From the NCBI RefSeq assembly GCF_023715155.1, contig NZ_JAMBNQ010000003.1, positions 225,529 to 289,528 on the forward strand: a stretch of 64,000 bases of DNA. The letters run 5' to 3'. The notes under the pieces are model-generated. The model searched no databases, had not been told where the DNA came from, and worked only from the letters and a program-made list of their open reading frames with translations. Made by a program: the position numbers and the translations under genes. The DNA comes from Neobacillus mesonae. GTDB lineage: Bacteria; Bacillota; Bacilli; Bacillales; Cytobacillaceae. Of this stretch, positions 55,732-64,000 are shown piece after piece; position 1 is the stretch's first letter, and every line of letters begins with the position of its first letter.

Positions 55732-56649
55732 ATGAGCAAGAATGATGATGTTCTAAGAAAACCAGATTGGTTAAAAATAAAGCTTAATACAAATGAGTCT
55801 TATACAGGATTGAAAAAATTAATGCGGGAAAAAAATTTACATACGGTTTGTGAAGAAGCCCGCTGCCCCAATATTCATGAATGCTGGGGGTCACGCCGGA
55901 CAGCTACATTCATGATTCTTGGAGATACCTGTACCCGTGCCTGCCGGTTTTGTGCGGTAAAAACGGGTCTGCCAACAGAATTGGACTGGGCCGAACCAGA
56001 AAGAGTTGCTGATTCTGTGCAATTAATGAATCTTAAACATGTTGTTGTCACAGCTGTTGCCCGTGATGATTTAAAAGACGGAGGAGCCGCGGTTTTCGCT
56101 GAAACGGTACGTGCCATCCGCAGGAAAAATCCATTTACAAGTATTGAAGTTCTTCCATCAGATATGGGAGGCAAGGAAGAAAATTTAAGGGCTTTAATGG
56201 ACGCAAAGCCAGATATTTTGAATCATAATATCGAAACAGTCCGCCGGTTAACTCCAAGAGTCAGAGCTCGTGCAAAATATGACCGTTCCCTGGAATTCTT
56301 GCGCCGTGCAAAAGAAATGCAGCCGGATATCCCAACTAAATCAAGTCTAATGATTGGTTTGGGAGAAACAAAAGAGGAAATTATCGAGGTGATGGATGAT
56401 CTGCGGGCAAATCATGTGGATATTATGACCATTGGGCAATATTTACAGCCAACCAGATCACATCTAAAGGTACAAAAGTATTACAGTCCTGATGAATTTA
56501 ATGAGTTACGGGAAATTGCGATGAGCAAAGGCTTTAATCATTGCGAAGCAGGCCCGCTTGTCCGTTCTTCCTATCATGCAGATGAACAGGTTAATGCCGC
56601 TGCCAAACATAAGCAGCTGCTTGGAGAACAAAATGCACAGGAAGCATAA
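55732..56649 (+). CDS. lipA: Lipoyl synthase
   Basis: 305 residues, radical SAM enzyme that inserts sulfur into octanoyl-protein to make lipoyl groups. The auxiliary 4Fe-4S ligands are Cys40, Cys45 and Cys51 ([12 protein letters not shown]), and the radical SAM motif is Cys67, Cys71 and Cys74 (CTRACRFC). The C-terminal [13 protein letters not shown] holds the conserved Arg-Ser-Ser-Tyr-His. ATG 55732 has a GGGGGG SD (an in-frame ATG at 55717 lacks one). Lipoyl synthase sacrifices a Fe-S cluster, so it depends on the SUF system encoded nearby. Confidence 0.97.
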   Translation: MSKNDDVLRKPDWLKIKLNTNESYTGLKKLMREKNLHTVCEEARCPNIHECWGSRRTATFMILGDTCTRACRFCAVKTGLPTELDWAEPERVADSVQLMNLKHVVVTAVARDDLKDGGAAVFAETVRAIRRKNPFTSIEVLPSDMGGKEENLRALMDAKPDILNHNIETVRRLTPRVRARAKYDRSLEFLRRAKEMQPDIPTKSSLMIGLGETKEEIIEVMDDLRANHVDIMTIGQYLQPTRSHLKVQKYYSPDEFNELREIAMSKGFNHCEAGPLVRSSYHADEQVNAAAKHKQLLGEQNAQEA

Positions 56650-56720
56650 GAAATGTGCAAGTCCTTCTTGGCGCTTGAACGGGCTATTTTCAAGGCCGGA
56701 ATATAACACTTACTTTTAAG

Positions 56721-56764
56721 AAAAGAACTGCAGTCCAAAATTAGAGGCTGCAGTTCTTTTTATT
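56721..56764. terminator. Bidirectional terminator between lipA and yutC
   Basis: AAAAGAACTGCAG and CTGCAGTTCTTTT form a long stem, T-rich on both sides. Confidence 0.85.
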
Positions 56765-57397
56765 TTATTGAGTTCTGTTTTGATCTTCCGGTGCCAAACC
56801 GTTTGCATCTTCACCAGAATTTAACTTGCTCCCTTGAGGTGATTTTTTCATTTTATTGATGACATAATTCACCTGTTCACGGGCTTGTCGATTAGTTGAA
56901 TTAAGGCTTGCAAGATTTTCCACATCCTGCATTAATGATTTGTTATCAGTGACATACACATGATAATATCTTGGTACAACAGACATTGCTGTTCTTTTTA
57001 CCTGGTCTGCTGTTAATTTCCGATCTTTCGTATCGGCTGCATAAGCCACTAAGACCTCTTTATCAGTGACAAGTGTGGCAGCGTCATTTACGTTCGGAAG
57101 ATTTACACTATATTTACTAATGAGATGGGCAAGCTGTTCCCGGTCAATGGCTGACCTTTGATCATTGGCACTATTATCATTCATCACTGGACTTTTTTGA
57201 TGGCGGACAAAGCCATAGTCATTGCTGACATTGCGAATAGACTTGCCGGCGCCTTCCCGGTATAGCTCATGCCGCTCATTATTGACATTAACGGTATTGC
57301 CTGATTCTTCATATACATCTCTGTTACCCATATCCTTTGAACAGCCCGTTAAAGCTGTAATAGCACATATGCCAAGTGTGATGGCTGCTTTTTTCAA
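56765..57397 (-). CDS. yutC: YhcN/YlaJ-family sporulation lipoprotein
   Basis: About 210 residues. TTG start 8 bp after AAAGGAGG (a GTG at 57406 overlaps the SD). The lipobox is LTGC (Cys about 19) after MKKAAITLGICAITALTGC. The rest has the YhcN/YlaJ pattern (DREQLAHLISKYSVNLPNVNDAATLVTDKEVLVAYAADTKDR, then VPRYYHVYVTDN). Such lipoproteins belong to spore coat or germination-related sets of Bacillaceae. YutC occupies this position in B. subtilis. Confidence 0.85.
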   Translation of the reverse strand: MKKAAITLGICAITALTGCSKDMGNRDVYEESGNTVNVNNERHELYREGAGKSIRNVSNDYGFVRHQKSPVMNDNSANDQRSAIDREQLAHLISKYSVNLPNVNDAATLVTDKEVLVAYAADTKDRKLTADQVKRTAMSVVPRYYHVYVTDNKSLMQDVENLASLNSTNRQAREQVNYVINKMKKSPQGSKLNSGEDANGLAPEDQNRTQ

Positions 57398-57513
57398 ATG
57401 AAACACCTCCTTTTATTAGAATGACCAAAGCCTATATTTTTTTTCTTAGTAATTGATGGTTTATCGGTTATAATGGAAGATAGACATGTGTGGCGAATTA
57501 GAGGTGATAAAGC

Positions 57514-57789
57514 ATGGTTATGATTAATAACACTGCCTATGAGCTCCTTCAGGAATATCGGAATGGATTTAATGAAGAAGCGCTAAAGGCGAGATACAGC
57601 GATATTTTATCCAGATATGATTATATTGTCGGTGATTGGGGATATGGCCAGCTCCGCTTAAAGGGATTCTTTGATGATCAAAACCAAAAGGCAACCTTCG
57701 ATACAAAAATAAGTACATTAAGTGAATACCTTTATGAATACTGCAATTTTGGCTGTGCCTACTTCGTATTAAAAAAGATAAAAAAATAA
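57514..57789 (+). CDS. yutD: YutD family protein (DUF1027)
   Basis: 91 residues, ATG with GAGGTGATAA SD. Small conserved YutD protein with SRYDYIVGDWGYGQLRLKGFFDD (about 32-54) and YEYCNFGCAYFVLKKIKK (about 72-90) near the C-terminus. No function is established. It ends at a terminator hairpin. Confidence 0.85.
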   Translation: MVMINNTAYELLQEYRNGFNEEALKARYSDILSRYDYIVGDWGYGQLRLKGFFDDQNQKATFDTKISTLSEYLYEYCNFGCAYFVLKKIKK

Positions 57790-57813
57790 AACTCGCCAAT
57801 GAGGCGAGTTTTT
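57788..57813. terminator. Terminator between yutD and convergent small gene
   Basis: AAAACTCGCC pairs with GGCGAGTTTTT, with an ATGA loop and T-rich ends in both directions. Confidence 0.9.
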
Positions 57814-58106
57814 CACTGATGTATTTTATTATATGGGGGCTGTTCATCGGCATCAGGATCATCATGTGTTGGATGGGATCCTTCCATCTGCCGCGGCATA
57901 TCTTGATGTAATGATTTATTCTCATAATTGAAAGCACTATAGCGGCGCTGTCCTTCCTTCCATGGAGTGCTCTTAAGCTGGACAGGCTCATCTTGTCTGA
58001 TTGGAGATCCAAATGGTCCATCGGGAAATTCCTCAGCGGTAAGGTAATTCCTTTGTTTTTCCACATTGGACAGGTCAAAGTATTCTCTTTCATTATTATC
58101 AGCCAT
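57813..58106 (-). CDS. Small acidic cytosolic protein, unknown
   Basis: 97 residues, AAAGGAGG SD. Polar and acidic, rich in Asp, Glu and Pro (EEFPDGPFGSPIRQDEPVQL, about 25-44, and HPTHDDPDADEQPPYNK near the end). Likely disordered. I recognise no family with confidence. Similar small genes are found near yutD in other Bacillaceae. It ends at the hairpin shared with yutD. Confidence 0.65.
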   Translation of the reverse strand: MADNNEREYFDLSNVEKQRNYLTAEEFPDGPFGSPIRQDEPVQLKSTPWKEGQRRYSAFNYENKSLHQDMPRQMEGSHPTHDDPDADEQPPYNKIHQ

Positions 58107-58167
58107 TCTATTTTCACTCCTCCTTTGCCCTTATTATGGCAGGGAAGGGGAAAAACATGTGTCAAAC

Positions 58168-58434
58168 CTAGACGATTTCACTTAGGAAAGATCTTAATTC
58201 CTCGGCATCCGCTTCATTTAGTTGAAAAGCATATTCTAAATAGCCTTCTTCCTGAAGGTCATCCTGCCCAATAATAGCAAAGCGGTTTCCCTGCATATCC
58301 AATACAAGATGTTTTCCATAATGACGCCCTGTTTGGGTAATGGCTAAATCAAACCGTTTGTGTTCCCCCATAAAGCTTACAAACCTTGTTTTTGTATCTT
58401 CTTTATCATCATATAGAAAAAAACGTTCTGTCAT
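58168..58434 (-). CDS. DUF3055 (SAV0927-like) small protein
   Basis: 88 residues, AAGGAGA SD. TERFFLYDDKEDTKTRFVSFMGEHKRFDLAIT (about 2-33) and HLVLDMQGNRFAIIGQDDLQEEGYLEYAFQL (about 42-72) fit the DUF3055/SAV0927 pattern of Bacillales. It has no known function. It lies on the opposite strand to yutD and yutE, 61 bp upstream of the previous small gene. Confidence 0.75.
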   Translation of the reverse strand: MTERFFLYDDKEDTKTRFVSFMGEHKRFDLAITQTGRHYGKHLVLDMQGNRFAIIGQDDLQEEGYLEYAFQLNEADAEELRSFLSEIV

Positions 58435-58722
58435 GAAAGGCAGTCTCCTTTTTTACATTTTTCACATCTTCTTAATAGTAACAAATAAAGCCGGTTTATG
58501 GGAATAAATACATCATTAGAATTTTGGGGGAAATTATATAAAGGAAAATACGAATATTGTCAAAATATGCTACAATATAGAGGAACGAATGCCGCTGTTG
58601 AACAGCCTATCATGGATATTGCGATTAAACGATGTTCGTGCTGTTGAAATTCTTGCCCGCGGCCAAAGTCTGTGGCAAGGTAAAAAATATAGCAACATAG
58701 AAATCGTAAGGAAGTGGAAGCA

Positions 58723-59160
58723 ATGTATTTTGTGGACCGAGAAAAAATAGGAACAATATTGGTATATTTAGAAGCACAGGTTCAGCTTTTTTCAAGCAGG
58801 GAAGAATGGCAGTCTCCATTGGAAAAAGCAGCTCTTGAACGGATTGCACAAATGTCATTGGAGTCTGTATTAGATGTGGGAAACGCGATGATTGATGGAT
58901 TTATCATGCGTGACCCTGGAAGTTATGAGGATATTATTGATATTCTTATGGATGAAAAGGTGGTTTCTGCCGAAATAGGAGAATCCTTAAAAGGCCTTAT
59001 CAGCTTTCGGAAACCGCTTGTACGAGCCTATACAGAAGTAGATCACGAAAAGCTATTTGAGCAGTATGCGGCCAGTGTACCAGCATTAACCACTTTTGCT
59101 GCAAATGTTCGTGACTATCTTGAAAATGAATTGGGACCTGTTTCAGCATTTAAAAACTAA
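58723..59160 (+). CDS. yutE: DUF86/HepT-like protein, YutE-like
   Basis: 145 residues, ATG 7 bp after AAGGAAGTGG (a GTG at 58714 sits inside the SD). Helical HepT-like fold: FVDREKIGTILVYLEAQVQLF (about 2-22), ALERIAQMSLESVLDVGNAMIDGFI (about 37-61) and FRKPLVRAYTEVD (about 95-107, with the conserved Arg-Tyr region of HEPN proteins). No nucleotidyltransferase partner is adjacent, so it is not part of a HepT/MntA toxin-antitoxin pair here. YutE is conserved beside yutF in Bacillus. Confidence 0.8.
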   Translation: MYFVDREKIGTILVYLEAQVQLFSSREEWQSPLEKAALERIAQMSLESVLDVGNAMIDGFIMRDPGSYEDIIDILMDEKVVSAEIGESLKGLISFRKPLVRAYTEVDHEKLFEQYAASVPALTTFAANVRDYLENELGPVSAFKN

Positions 59161-59161
59161 C

Positions 59162-59186
59162 TGGACCGTGAATGCGGTCTTTTTTC
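59162..59186 (+). terminator. Terminator between yutE and yutF
   Basis: GGACCG pairs with CGGTC(T) with a TGAATG loop, then TTTTTT. Confidence 0.7.
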
Positions 59187-59204
59187 CATATTGGGGTGAA
59201 TCTT

Positions 59205-59969
59205 TTGAAAAAATACAATGGTTATTTGATTGATTTAGATGGAACAATGTATCGGGGGTCTGAGCGGATTGAAGCAGCCTCTGATTTTGTAAAAAGATTA
59301 AAGGAAAAGGGGATTCCTTATTTATTTGTGACGAATAATTCTTCCCGGACACCGGCGCAGGTTGCCGAAAAGCTGGTTCAATTCGACATTCCCGCCGAAG
59401 AGAAGCTTATTTTTACTACAAGCATGGCAACAGCTAATTACATTTATGAACAAAAAAAGGATGCTTCTGTTTATGTGATTGGAGAAGAAGGGATACAAAC
59501 TGCAATCGAAGAAAAGGGATTGAAGCAGGCTAAAGAAGACGCAGACTTTGTCGTTGTAGGAATCGACCGGTCAATTAGTTATGAAAAGTTGGCTGTTGGC
59601 TGTTTAGCGGTCAGAAATGGGGCAAAATTCATTTCCACAAACGGTGATATTGCCCTTCCAACTGAAAGAGGCCTGCTTCCAGGAAATGGTGCATTAACTT
59701 CAGTGATTGCTGTTTCAACTAAAACAAAGCCAGTCTTCATTGGCAAACCGGAGTCCATTATCGTGGAGCAGGCATTGAAAGTTTTGGGTACATCGAAGGA
59801 AGAAACGATTATGGTCGGCGACAATTATGACACGGATATTTTGGCAGGAATAAATGCCGGGATGGACACGCTCCTTGTCCACACTGGTGTGACAACAAAA
59901 GAACTTCTGACGGGCTATGACCAAATGCCGACATTTGCCATTGATTCCTTAGATGATTGGGAGTTTTAA
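59205..59969 (+). CDS. yutF: HAD-superfamily phosphatase (YutF/NagD-like)
   Basis: 254 residues, TTG start with GGGGTGA SD. HAD motif I is DLDGT (Asp10 and Asp12), motif II is TNNSSRT (about 44-50), the C2-type cap follows and motif III/IV is MVGDNYDTDILAG (about 200-212). A cytosolic phosphatase of NagD/p-nitrophenylphosphatase type. The physiological substrate is unknown. It is the next conserved yut gene in order. Confidence 0.9.
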   Translation: MKKYNGYLIDLDGTMYRGSERIEAASDFVKRLKEKGIPYLFVTNNSSRTPAQVAEKLVQFDIPAEEKLIFTTSMATANYIYEQKKDASVYVIGEEGIQTAIEEKGLKQAKEDADFVVVGIDRSISYEKLAVGCLAVRNGAKFISTNGDIALPTERGLLPGNGALTSVIAVSTKTKPVFIGKPESIIVEQALKVLGTSKEETIMVGDNYDTDILAGINAGMDTLLVHTGVTTKELLTGYDQMPTFAIDSLDDWEF

Positions 59970-60003
59970 AAAAAGGATGGCCCGCGCCATCCTTTTTTTA
60001 AAA
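59969..60003 (+). terminator. Rho-independent terminator of yutF
   Basis: AAAAAAAGGATGG and CCATCCTTTTTTT form a strong stem. Confidence 0.9.
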
Positions 60004-60272
60004 AGTAAAGAAGTATTAAATTTTGGCTCTGAAAATAATCCAGCCTCATCCCCCGCAAGTCTTCTTTCTCGAATCAGATCCTAGAAAATCCTGCGTAAAG
60101 CGTTAGCTCAAAGCAGCCCGCAGTTAAAAAAAATGCTGTTCATTAAGTAAAACCGCGTTTATGGGCCGCAGAACATTTGCCAGCCCTTTAAACTGATCAC
60201 TAAGGATGCTGCTAAGAATCATCATCGCAGGAACAAGCTGCGCTTATTCCGGAGGCGCTTGCGCTTCTCCTA

Positions 60273-60782
60273 TCAATCCTTATCATCTACACCTGCTGCC
60301 CGGTGAGCCAGCCTGCTTGATGCAGCTGCTGCAATCGCACCGACAATATCATCTAAAAAGGTATGACATTCCCCTGTTGACTTATCATTTAATCTTGCCA
60401 AAATCCCAGGTTTCTGCTTATCAATATAACCATAATTCGTAAAGCCAATGGAGCCGTACACATTCACAATTGAAAAGGCGAGAATTTCATCAACCCCATA
60501 TAAGCTCTCATCTATTCCGATAATGGTTTGCAGCGGTTCCTCAAGCATTCCTTTTTCAGCCAGTCTGTCAAGCTGTATCCCGGTAATAATAGCGTTTTGT
60601 ACCTCACGTTTGGAAAGAACCCGCTCCACGTTAGCTATACAATCATCTAATTGTAAATTCTCATGATACTTTTCCTGCAGATAAAACACTAAATCTGCAA
60701 TATCTTTAATTTGCACGCCTCTTTCCTTCAGCCATCTGCGTGCTGTTTCTTCGACTTGATCTAATTTTTTGTGATCTGCCAT
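60273..60782 (-). CDS. yutG: Phosphatidylglycerophosphatase A (YutG/PgpA-like)
   Basis: 169 residues, AAAGGTGAT SD. PgpA-family pattern with polar catalytic region KREVQNAIITGIQLDRLAEKG (about 57-78), IGIDESLYGVDEILAFSIVNVYGSIGFTNYGYIDK (about 86-120) and TGECHTFLDDIVGAIAAAASSRLA (about 135-160). The B. subtilis counterpart YutG belongs to this family. It may dephosphorylate phosphatidylglycerophosphate or a related lipid phosphate, though it lacks the membrane segments of Escherichia PgpA. Confidence 0.8.
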   Translation of the reverse strand: MADHKKLDQVEETARRWLKERGVQIKDIADLVFYLQEKYHENLQLDDCIANVERVLSKREVQNAIITGIQLDRLAEKGMLEEPLQTIIGIDESLYGVDEILAFSIVNVYGSIGFTNYGYIDKQKPGILARLNDKSTGECHTFLDDIVGAIAAAASSRLAHRAAGVDDKD

Positions 60783-60978
60783 ACCTTATATCACCTTTTC
60801 TGTATAATTTAGCTAACTCCGTGCTCTATTATTTTATAATATGCAAATTCATTAAAAACAATCAACGAAAGTGACCGGCTTCTCTGGTGATTTTTTTAAA
60901 AGAAGGTAGGGAACAAGTTTTGCCATTTCAAAACATATATATGAATTTAGAAGGTGTACCGAAAAGAGGTGGCTTAAT

Positions 60979-61989
60979 TTGTTATCGAAAATGTTGGGGA
61001 CCTATTATGGAATTAATGCGAAAGAGGAATTCAAAATCAACGCCTTTGATGCAGTAAGAGGAGATGGGTGGCTGTATTTGATTAGCGGTCCACATGGAAA
61101 AGAAGAAGAAGACTTGAAAGAATTGAGCAGCATATCACAGCATCTCAGGGGATATGGAGATCAGCAGGTACCCGTCATTATGCCTTCAAAGGACGGGAAT
61201 TTTATTACCAAGTGGGAAGGCAAGCAGTATTGTGTATTGGCGGTTATGGAAGTGGAGCGGCAGCAGCGTCAGACGAAATTAGGCAGGAAATTAGCCAAGT
61301 TTCATGAGCGTGGCAGAAGGGTGCCATTTCAAATTGAACGGACCTCGAGAATCGGGCAGTGGAAGGGATTATGGGAAAAAAGGCTGGAACAAATGGAGAG
61401 GGTTTGGAATGGGTTATTGTTTCAAACACCTGAAGATGAATTCGAAAGAATGTTTATTGAATCCTTTCCCTATTATATGGGATTAACCGAGAACGCTATA
61501 CAATATTTGGTTGATACGGAACTTGATGATGAACCGCTGGAAACCGACAGCGGGACGGTCTGTCATAATCGATTTACCACCCATACATGGGGCGGCCGGT
61601 ATATCGTTAAGAACCCATTTGATTGGATTTTTGATCATCGAAGCAGGGATTTAGCTGAATGGACAAGAGAGAGGTATTTTCGTAATAACCAAACCTATGA
61701 TGTAGAATTAAGGCAGTTTTTTTCCGAATATCAAAGCATTGTGCCGCTATCACCTTTTTCGTGGCGGCTGTTGTATGCAAGATTAATTTTTCCGCTTCAC
61801 TATTTTGATTGTATTGAGGATTATTATTCCACACAAGAAGAACAGGCTAGGAAGATGTTAGAAGAACAGTTGAGTAAAATTCTCCGGCAATCATCTGAAA
61901 ACGAGCGGTTTTTAGCTGGCTTTTTTCAAATGAGCGGAGCGCCTATTAATCGAATCAACCTGCCCCAGCTGGAATGGCTGTATCATTAA
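60979..61989 (+). CDS. yutH: Spore coat kinase-like protein YutH
   Basis: 336 residues, TTG start 6 bp after GAGGTGG. It has the CotS/YutH kinase-like fold (aminoglycoside phosphotransferase-related) with LGRKLAKFHERGRRVPF (about 101-117), VCHNRFTTHTWGGRYIVKNPFDWIFDHRSRDLAEW (about 194-228) replacing the typical HGDLHxxN...DxD catalytic loop. The weak catalytic motif suggests a pseudokinase-like or altered enzyme. The homologue is a spore coat protein in B. subtilis. Confidence 0.85.
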   Translation: MLSKMLGTYYGINAKEEFKINAFDAVRGDGWLYLISGPHGKEEEDLKELSSISQHLRGYGDQQVPVIMPSKDGNFITKWEGKQYCVLAVMEVERQQRQTKLGRKLAKFHERGRRVPFQIERTSRIGQWKGLWEKRLEQMERVWNGLLFQTPEDEFERMFIESFPYYMGLTENAIQYLVDTELDDEPLETDSGTVCHNRFTTHTWGGRYIVKNPFDWIFDHRSRDLAEWTRERYFRNNQTYDVELRQFFSEYQSIVPLSPFSWRLLYARLIFPLHYFDCIEDYYSTQEEQARKMLEEQLSKILRQSSENERFLAGFFQMSGAPINRINLPQLEWLYH

Positions 61990-62040
61990 ACAAATTCAGG
62001 AAGACTATGGTAAAATAGACAAAAAAGACAAGGAAAGGGA

Positions 62041-63027
62041 ATGAGGATGAAGCCATACGTTTATATTACCAGAAAACTTCCTGAAGCGGTGATTAAACCG
62101 TTAACACAGCAATTCAATGTAAATATGTGGGAGGATAAGGAGGAGCCAGTACCAAAAGAAGTATTGCTGGAAGAAGCAAAAAAGGCCGATGCCTTATTAA
62201 CGATGCTGCCGGATGTGGTCGATGAAAATGTATTTTCCGTCGGGGAAAAATTGAAGATAGTCGCGAATATGGCGGTTGGTTACGATAATGTAGACATTGA
62301 GGCAGCAACCAGATATGGGATTGCTGTTTGCAATACACCTGATGTTTTAACAGATGCAACAGCAGATTTGACCTTTGCCTTATTGATGGCATCCGCCAGA
62401 AGATTAGAAGAAGCAGCCCGTTTCATAAAGGAAGATCGATGGAAAAACTGGAACCCTTATCTTTTGATTGGACATGACATCCATCATAAAACCATTGGCA
62501 TTCTTGGGATGGGGAAAATAGGAGAAGCTGTTGCCAAAAGGGCAGCAGGCTTTGACATGAACATTCTCTATCACAATCGCTCAAGAAAACCGGAAACGGA
62601 ACAGCAATTGGGAGCTAAATATGTATCGTTTGAAGAACTAATTGAACAGTCTGATTTTGTTGTTTGTTTAACACCATTAACAGAAGAAACACGGAATATG
62701 ATTACACTCAGTGTATTTAAAAAAATGAAGCAATCGGCTATTTTCGTCAATGCTTCCCGTGGTCCGGTTGTAAATGAACAGGATTTAGTAGAGGCGCTGA
62801 AGACGGGAGAAATTGCCGGAGCCGGTTTGGATGTTTTTGAAAAAGAACCAATACGTCATAATCATCCCCTATTAAAACTTGATAATGTTGTCGCCCTTCC
62901 TCATATTGGCAGCTCCACCATTGAAACAAGAACAGCCATGATGAAGGTTTGTGTTGATAACATTGAGGCTGTTTTAACAGGTAAGCCTCCGATAACGCTG
63001 GTAAATAAAGCATGGCAGAATGCCTAA
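62041..63027 (+). CDS. D-2-hydroxyacid dehydrogenase (glyoxylate reductase-like)
   Basis: 328 residues. NAD(P)-binding GILGMGKIGEAVAKR (about 152-166) lies in the Rossmann half. Catalytic Arg is in VNASRGPVV (about 237-245), Glu in FEKEP (about 266-270) and His in LPHIGSST (about 283-290). The family reduces glyoxylate, hydroxypyruvate or related 2-oxoacids, and the sequence fits the GyaR branch. ATG 62041 and ATG 62047 are both plausible (AAGGAAAGGG SD). It is followed by a bidirectional terminator. Confidence 0.88.
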   Translation: MRMKPYVYITRKLPEAVIKPLTQQFNVNMWEDKEEPVPKEVLLEEAKKADALLTMLPDVVDENVFSVGEKLKIVANMAVGYDNVDIEAATRYGIAVCNTPDVLTDATADLTFALLMASARRLEEAARFIKEDRWKNWNPYLLIGHDIHHKTIGILGMGKIGEAVAKRAAGFDMNILYHNRSRKPETEQQLGAKYVSFEELIEQSDFVVCLTPLTEETRNMITLSVFKKMKQSAIFVNASRGPVVNEQDLVEALKTGEIAGAGLDVFEKEPIRHNHPLLKLDNVVALPHIGSSTIETRTAMMKVCVDNIEAVLTGKPPITLVNKAWQNA

Positions 63028-63063
63028 AAAAAAGCGATTGCTGGACATACAGCAATCGCTTTA
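63025..63063. terminator. Bidirectional terminator between dehydrogenase and nifU genes
   Basis: AAAGCGATTGCTG pairs with CAGCAATCGCTTT around GACATA, flanked by A and T runs. Confidence 0.9.
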
Positions 63064-63075
63064 ACTATTTAAATT

Positions 63076-63312
63076 TTAGAAAACTTGTTCAACTTCAACA
63101 ACACCAGGAACTTCCTCAAGAAGTGCCCTTTCAATACCTGCTTTAAGTGTGATAGTTGAGCTAGGGCAGGATCCGCATGCACCTAACAAGCGAAGTTTCA
63201 CAACACCATCCTCAACATCAACTAATTGGCAATCCCCGCCGTCGCGAAGAAGAAATGGACGTAATTTATCTAATACTTCTGAAACCTGTTCAAACATTTC
63301 TTGTTCTGACAT
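63076..63312 (-). CDS. yutI: NifU C-terminal domain Fe-S scaffold
   Basis: 78 residues, AAAGGAG-type SD. The NifU C-terminal domain binds a Fe-S cluster with the CxxC pair GACGSCPSS (Cys about 46 and 49) after [29 protein letters not shown]. It acts as a Fe-S carrier downstream of SUF. It is shorter than B. subtilis YutI, with the missing part at the N-terminus. The gene lies alone between a terminator and yuzD. Confidence 0.92.
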   Translation of the reverse strand: MSEQEMFEQVSEVLDKLRPFLLRDGGDCQLVDVEDGVVKLRLLGACGSCPSSTITLKAGIERALLEEVPGVVEVEQVF

Positions 63313-63524
63313 AGTTATCGACTCCTTTCCTAATTATATTATACTGATGCCAGCAGTAAAAATCCATTCTCAGAATTTGCCGGATCACCCAAAAAACTAT
63401 TTTCTTAGATAAAGTCAATTATACAGTATGAAACCGGATGACGGGCCTGCCAATTTGCAAGTTGCCATTTAATTTTCCCCTAGAATTATAGTAAAATAGA
63501 AGAAAAAGAGCAAGGAATGATTTT

Positions 63525-63851
63525 ATGGAATTTACAGAGGTTGAGGTTGTTCTTTATGGTGCTGAGCAGATTTGTCCCAGCTGTGTAAACATGCCATCCT
63601 CCAAGGAAACATACGAATGGCTGGAAGCGGCAATTGCAAGGAAATTTCCTCAGCAGCCTTTTAAAATTAGCTATGTTGATATTCACCAGCCGCAGGAAGA
63701 CACAAAAAAAGGCGATTTTGCCAAGCGGGTCATTGAAGAGGATATGTTTTATCCAGTCGTTTTGATTGGAGAAAAAGTGGTAGGAGAAGGCAATCCCCGC
63801 CTGAAAACGATTTTTGCAGAACTTGAGAAATATGGATATAAAGCGGTATAA
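63525..63851 (+). CDS. yuzD: YuzD family protein (DUF1462)
   Basis: 108 residues. The thioredoxin-like pattern with CPSC (about 17-20, GAEQICPSCVNMPSSKETYEWLE) and the conserved VDIHQPQ and FYPVVLIGEKVVGEGNPRLKTIF (about 72-98) fit YuzD. Possibly a disulfide or metal-handling protein, role unknown. It lies beside the NifU gene as in B. subtilis. ATG is preceded by AGGAATG. An IS fragment begins 26 bp downstream. Confidence 0.88.
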   Translation: MEFTEVEVVLYGAEQICPSCVNMPSSKETYEWLEAAIARKFPQQPFKISYVDIHQPQEDTKKGDFAKRVIEEDMFYPVVLIGEKVVGEGNPRLKTIFAELEKYGYKAV

Positions 63852-63876
63852 AAAAACAAGCATTCCTTCATTAAAG

Positions 63877-64000
63877 TGTACCCCTTGTAAAGGACATTTT
63901 AAAAAAAGGCCTAGGCTACCTGTAACAGATGATTCCTGTACTGTACAGGAGTCATCTTTTTTAGATTCCATTGATATCTAGTATGGTTATAGTGGCGGAT
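63877..64000 (-). mobile_element. Edge of an IS3-family insertion sequence
   Basis: From TGTACCCCTTG (63877) to the window end lies the terminal part of an IS. Minus-strand codons 64000-63911 read IRHYNHTRYQWNLKKMTPVQYRNHLLQVA and stop, the characteristic C-terminus of IS3/IS150 OrfB transposase. The end begins 5'-TG as expected. The rest of the element lies outside the window. Confidence 0.85.
63911..64000 (-). CDS. IS3-family transposase OrfB, C-terminal part (incomplete at window edge)
   Basis: 29 residues and a TAG stop in the minus strand, running off the right edge. YNHTRYQWNLKKMTPVQYR is typical of the DDE transposase C-terminus of IS3-family elements. Whether the rest of the gene is intact cannot be seen here. 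Confidence 0.85.
   Translation of the reverse strand: MRHYNHTRYQWNLKKMTPVQYRNHLLQVA

Noticed and set aside
58589..58747. About 54-codon plus-strand frame upstream of yutE
   Set aside because: No good SD and it overlaps the yutE start in another frame. No similarity recognised.
58723..59160. HepT/MntA-type toxin-antitoxin system at yutE
   Set aside because: No nucleotidyltransferase partner is adjacent. yutE is a conserved backbone gene.
63928..63966. Strong palindrome near the right edge as terminator
   Set aside because: It falls inside the transposase coding tail (MTPVQYRNHL). The pairing is probably coincidental or specific to the IS.

Overview
The window is a stretch of low-GC Firmicute chromosome, almost certainly Bacillaceae (Bacillus sensu lato, for example Neobacillus- or Mesobacillus-like). 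Strong AGGAGG-type ribosome binding sites, frequent TTG/GTG starts, two S-box SAM riboswitches and a gene order matching the Bacillus subtilis yus-met-suf-yun-yut region support this. I cannot name the species.

Backbone, left part (1-13470): yusF- and yusE-like genes, a 15-copy tandem array of a 52-bp repeat, a NERD-domain gene, an SCP2-like (yusD-like) gene, S-box riboswitch + metY-type sulfhydrylase, S-box riboswitch + metNPQ methionine importer, then sufCDSUB for Fe-S cluster assembly. Backbone, right part (28809-31135 and 50694-64000): the displaced suf terminator, a class-III aminotransferase pseudogene with two in-frame stops, a DUF72 (yunF-like) gene cut in two, yunE, yunD, yunC, yunB, lytH, lipA, yutC, yutD, two small genes, yutE, yutF, yutG, yutH, a D-2-hydroxyacid dehydrogenase, an NifU-type scaffold, yuzD and the edge of an IS3-family insertion.

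Two unrelated mobile islands interrupt this backbone. Island 1 (about 15.3 kb, 13464-28801) sits in the 3' end of sufB, whose last 33 bp are duplicated as attL/attR. It encodes a tyrosine integrase, Xre repressor, excisionase-like protein, family-A DNA polymerase, an orphan ClpP-like head-maturation protease and small phage-like genes, but no portal, capsid or terminase. It then carries a type I restriction-modification operon (hsdR, half-size hsdS, hsdM, hsdS) and a HEPN-like gene. It looks like a phage satellite or decayed phage element used as a defence carrier.

Island 2 (31136-50687, 19,552 bp) splits the DUF72 gene exactly. It has 9-bp terminal inverted repeats and is flanked by TGTGAT on both sides. 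At its left end lie an HTH protein, three consecutive tyrosine recombinases and a coiled-coil protein, an organisation like the GInt (ginABCD) class. Its cargo is a second, unrelated type I restriction system, a two-gene CBASS (2TM-SAVED effector + CD-NTase with AGS-C sensor) and a set of small unknown genes.

The most unusual signal is a roughly 165-bp structured sequence present three times in island 2, in the same orientation. Each copy lies at the 3' boundary of a cargo module, with two conserved hairpins and a terminator-like hairpin. They may be copies of an undescribed small RNA, or sites separating exchangeable defence cassettes. Also notable are a 33-residue membrane peptide resembling type I toxins and a 174-bp tandem repeat between RNA copies 2 and 3.
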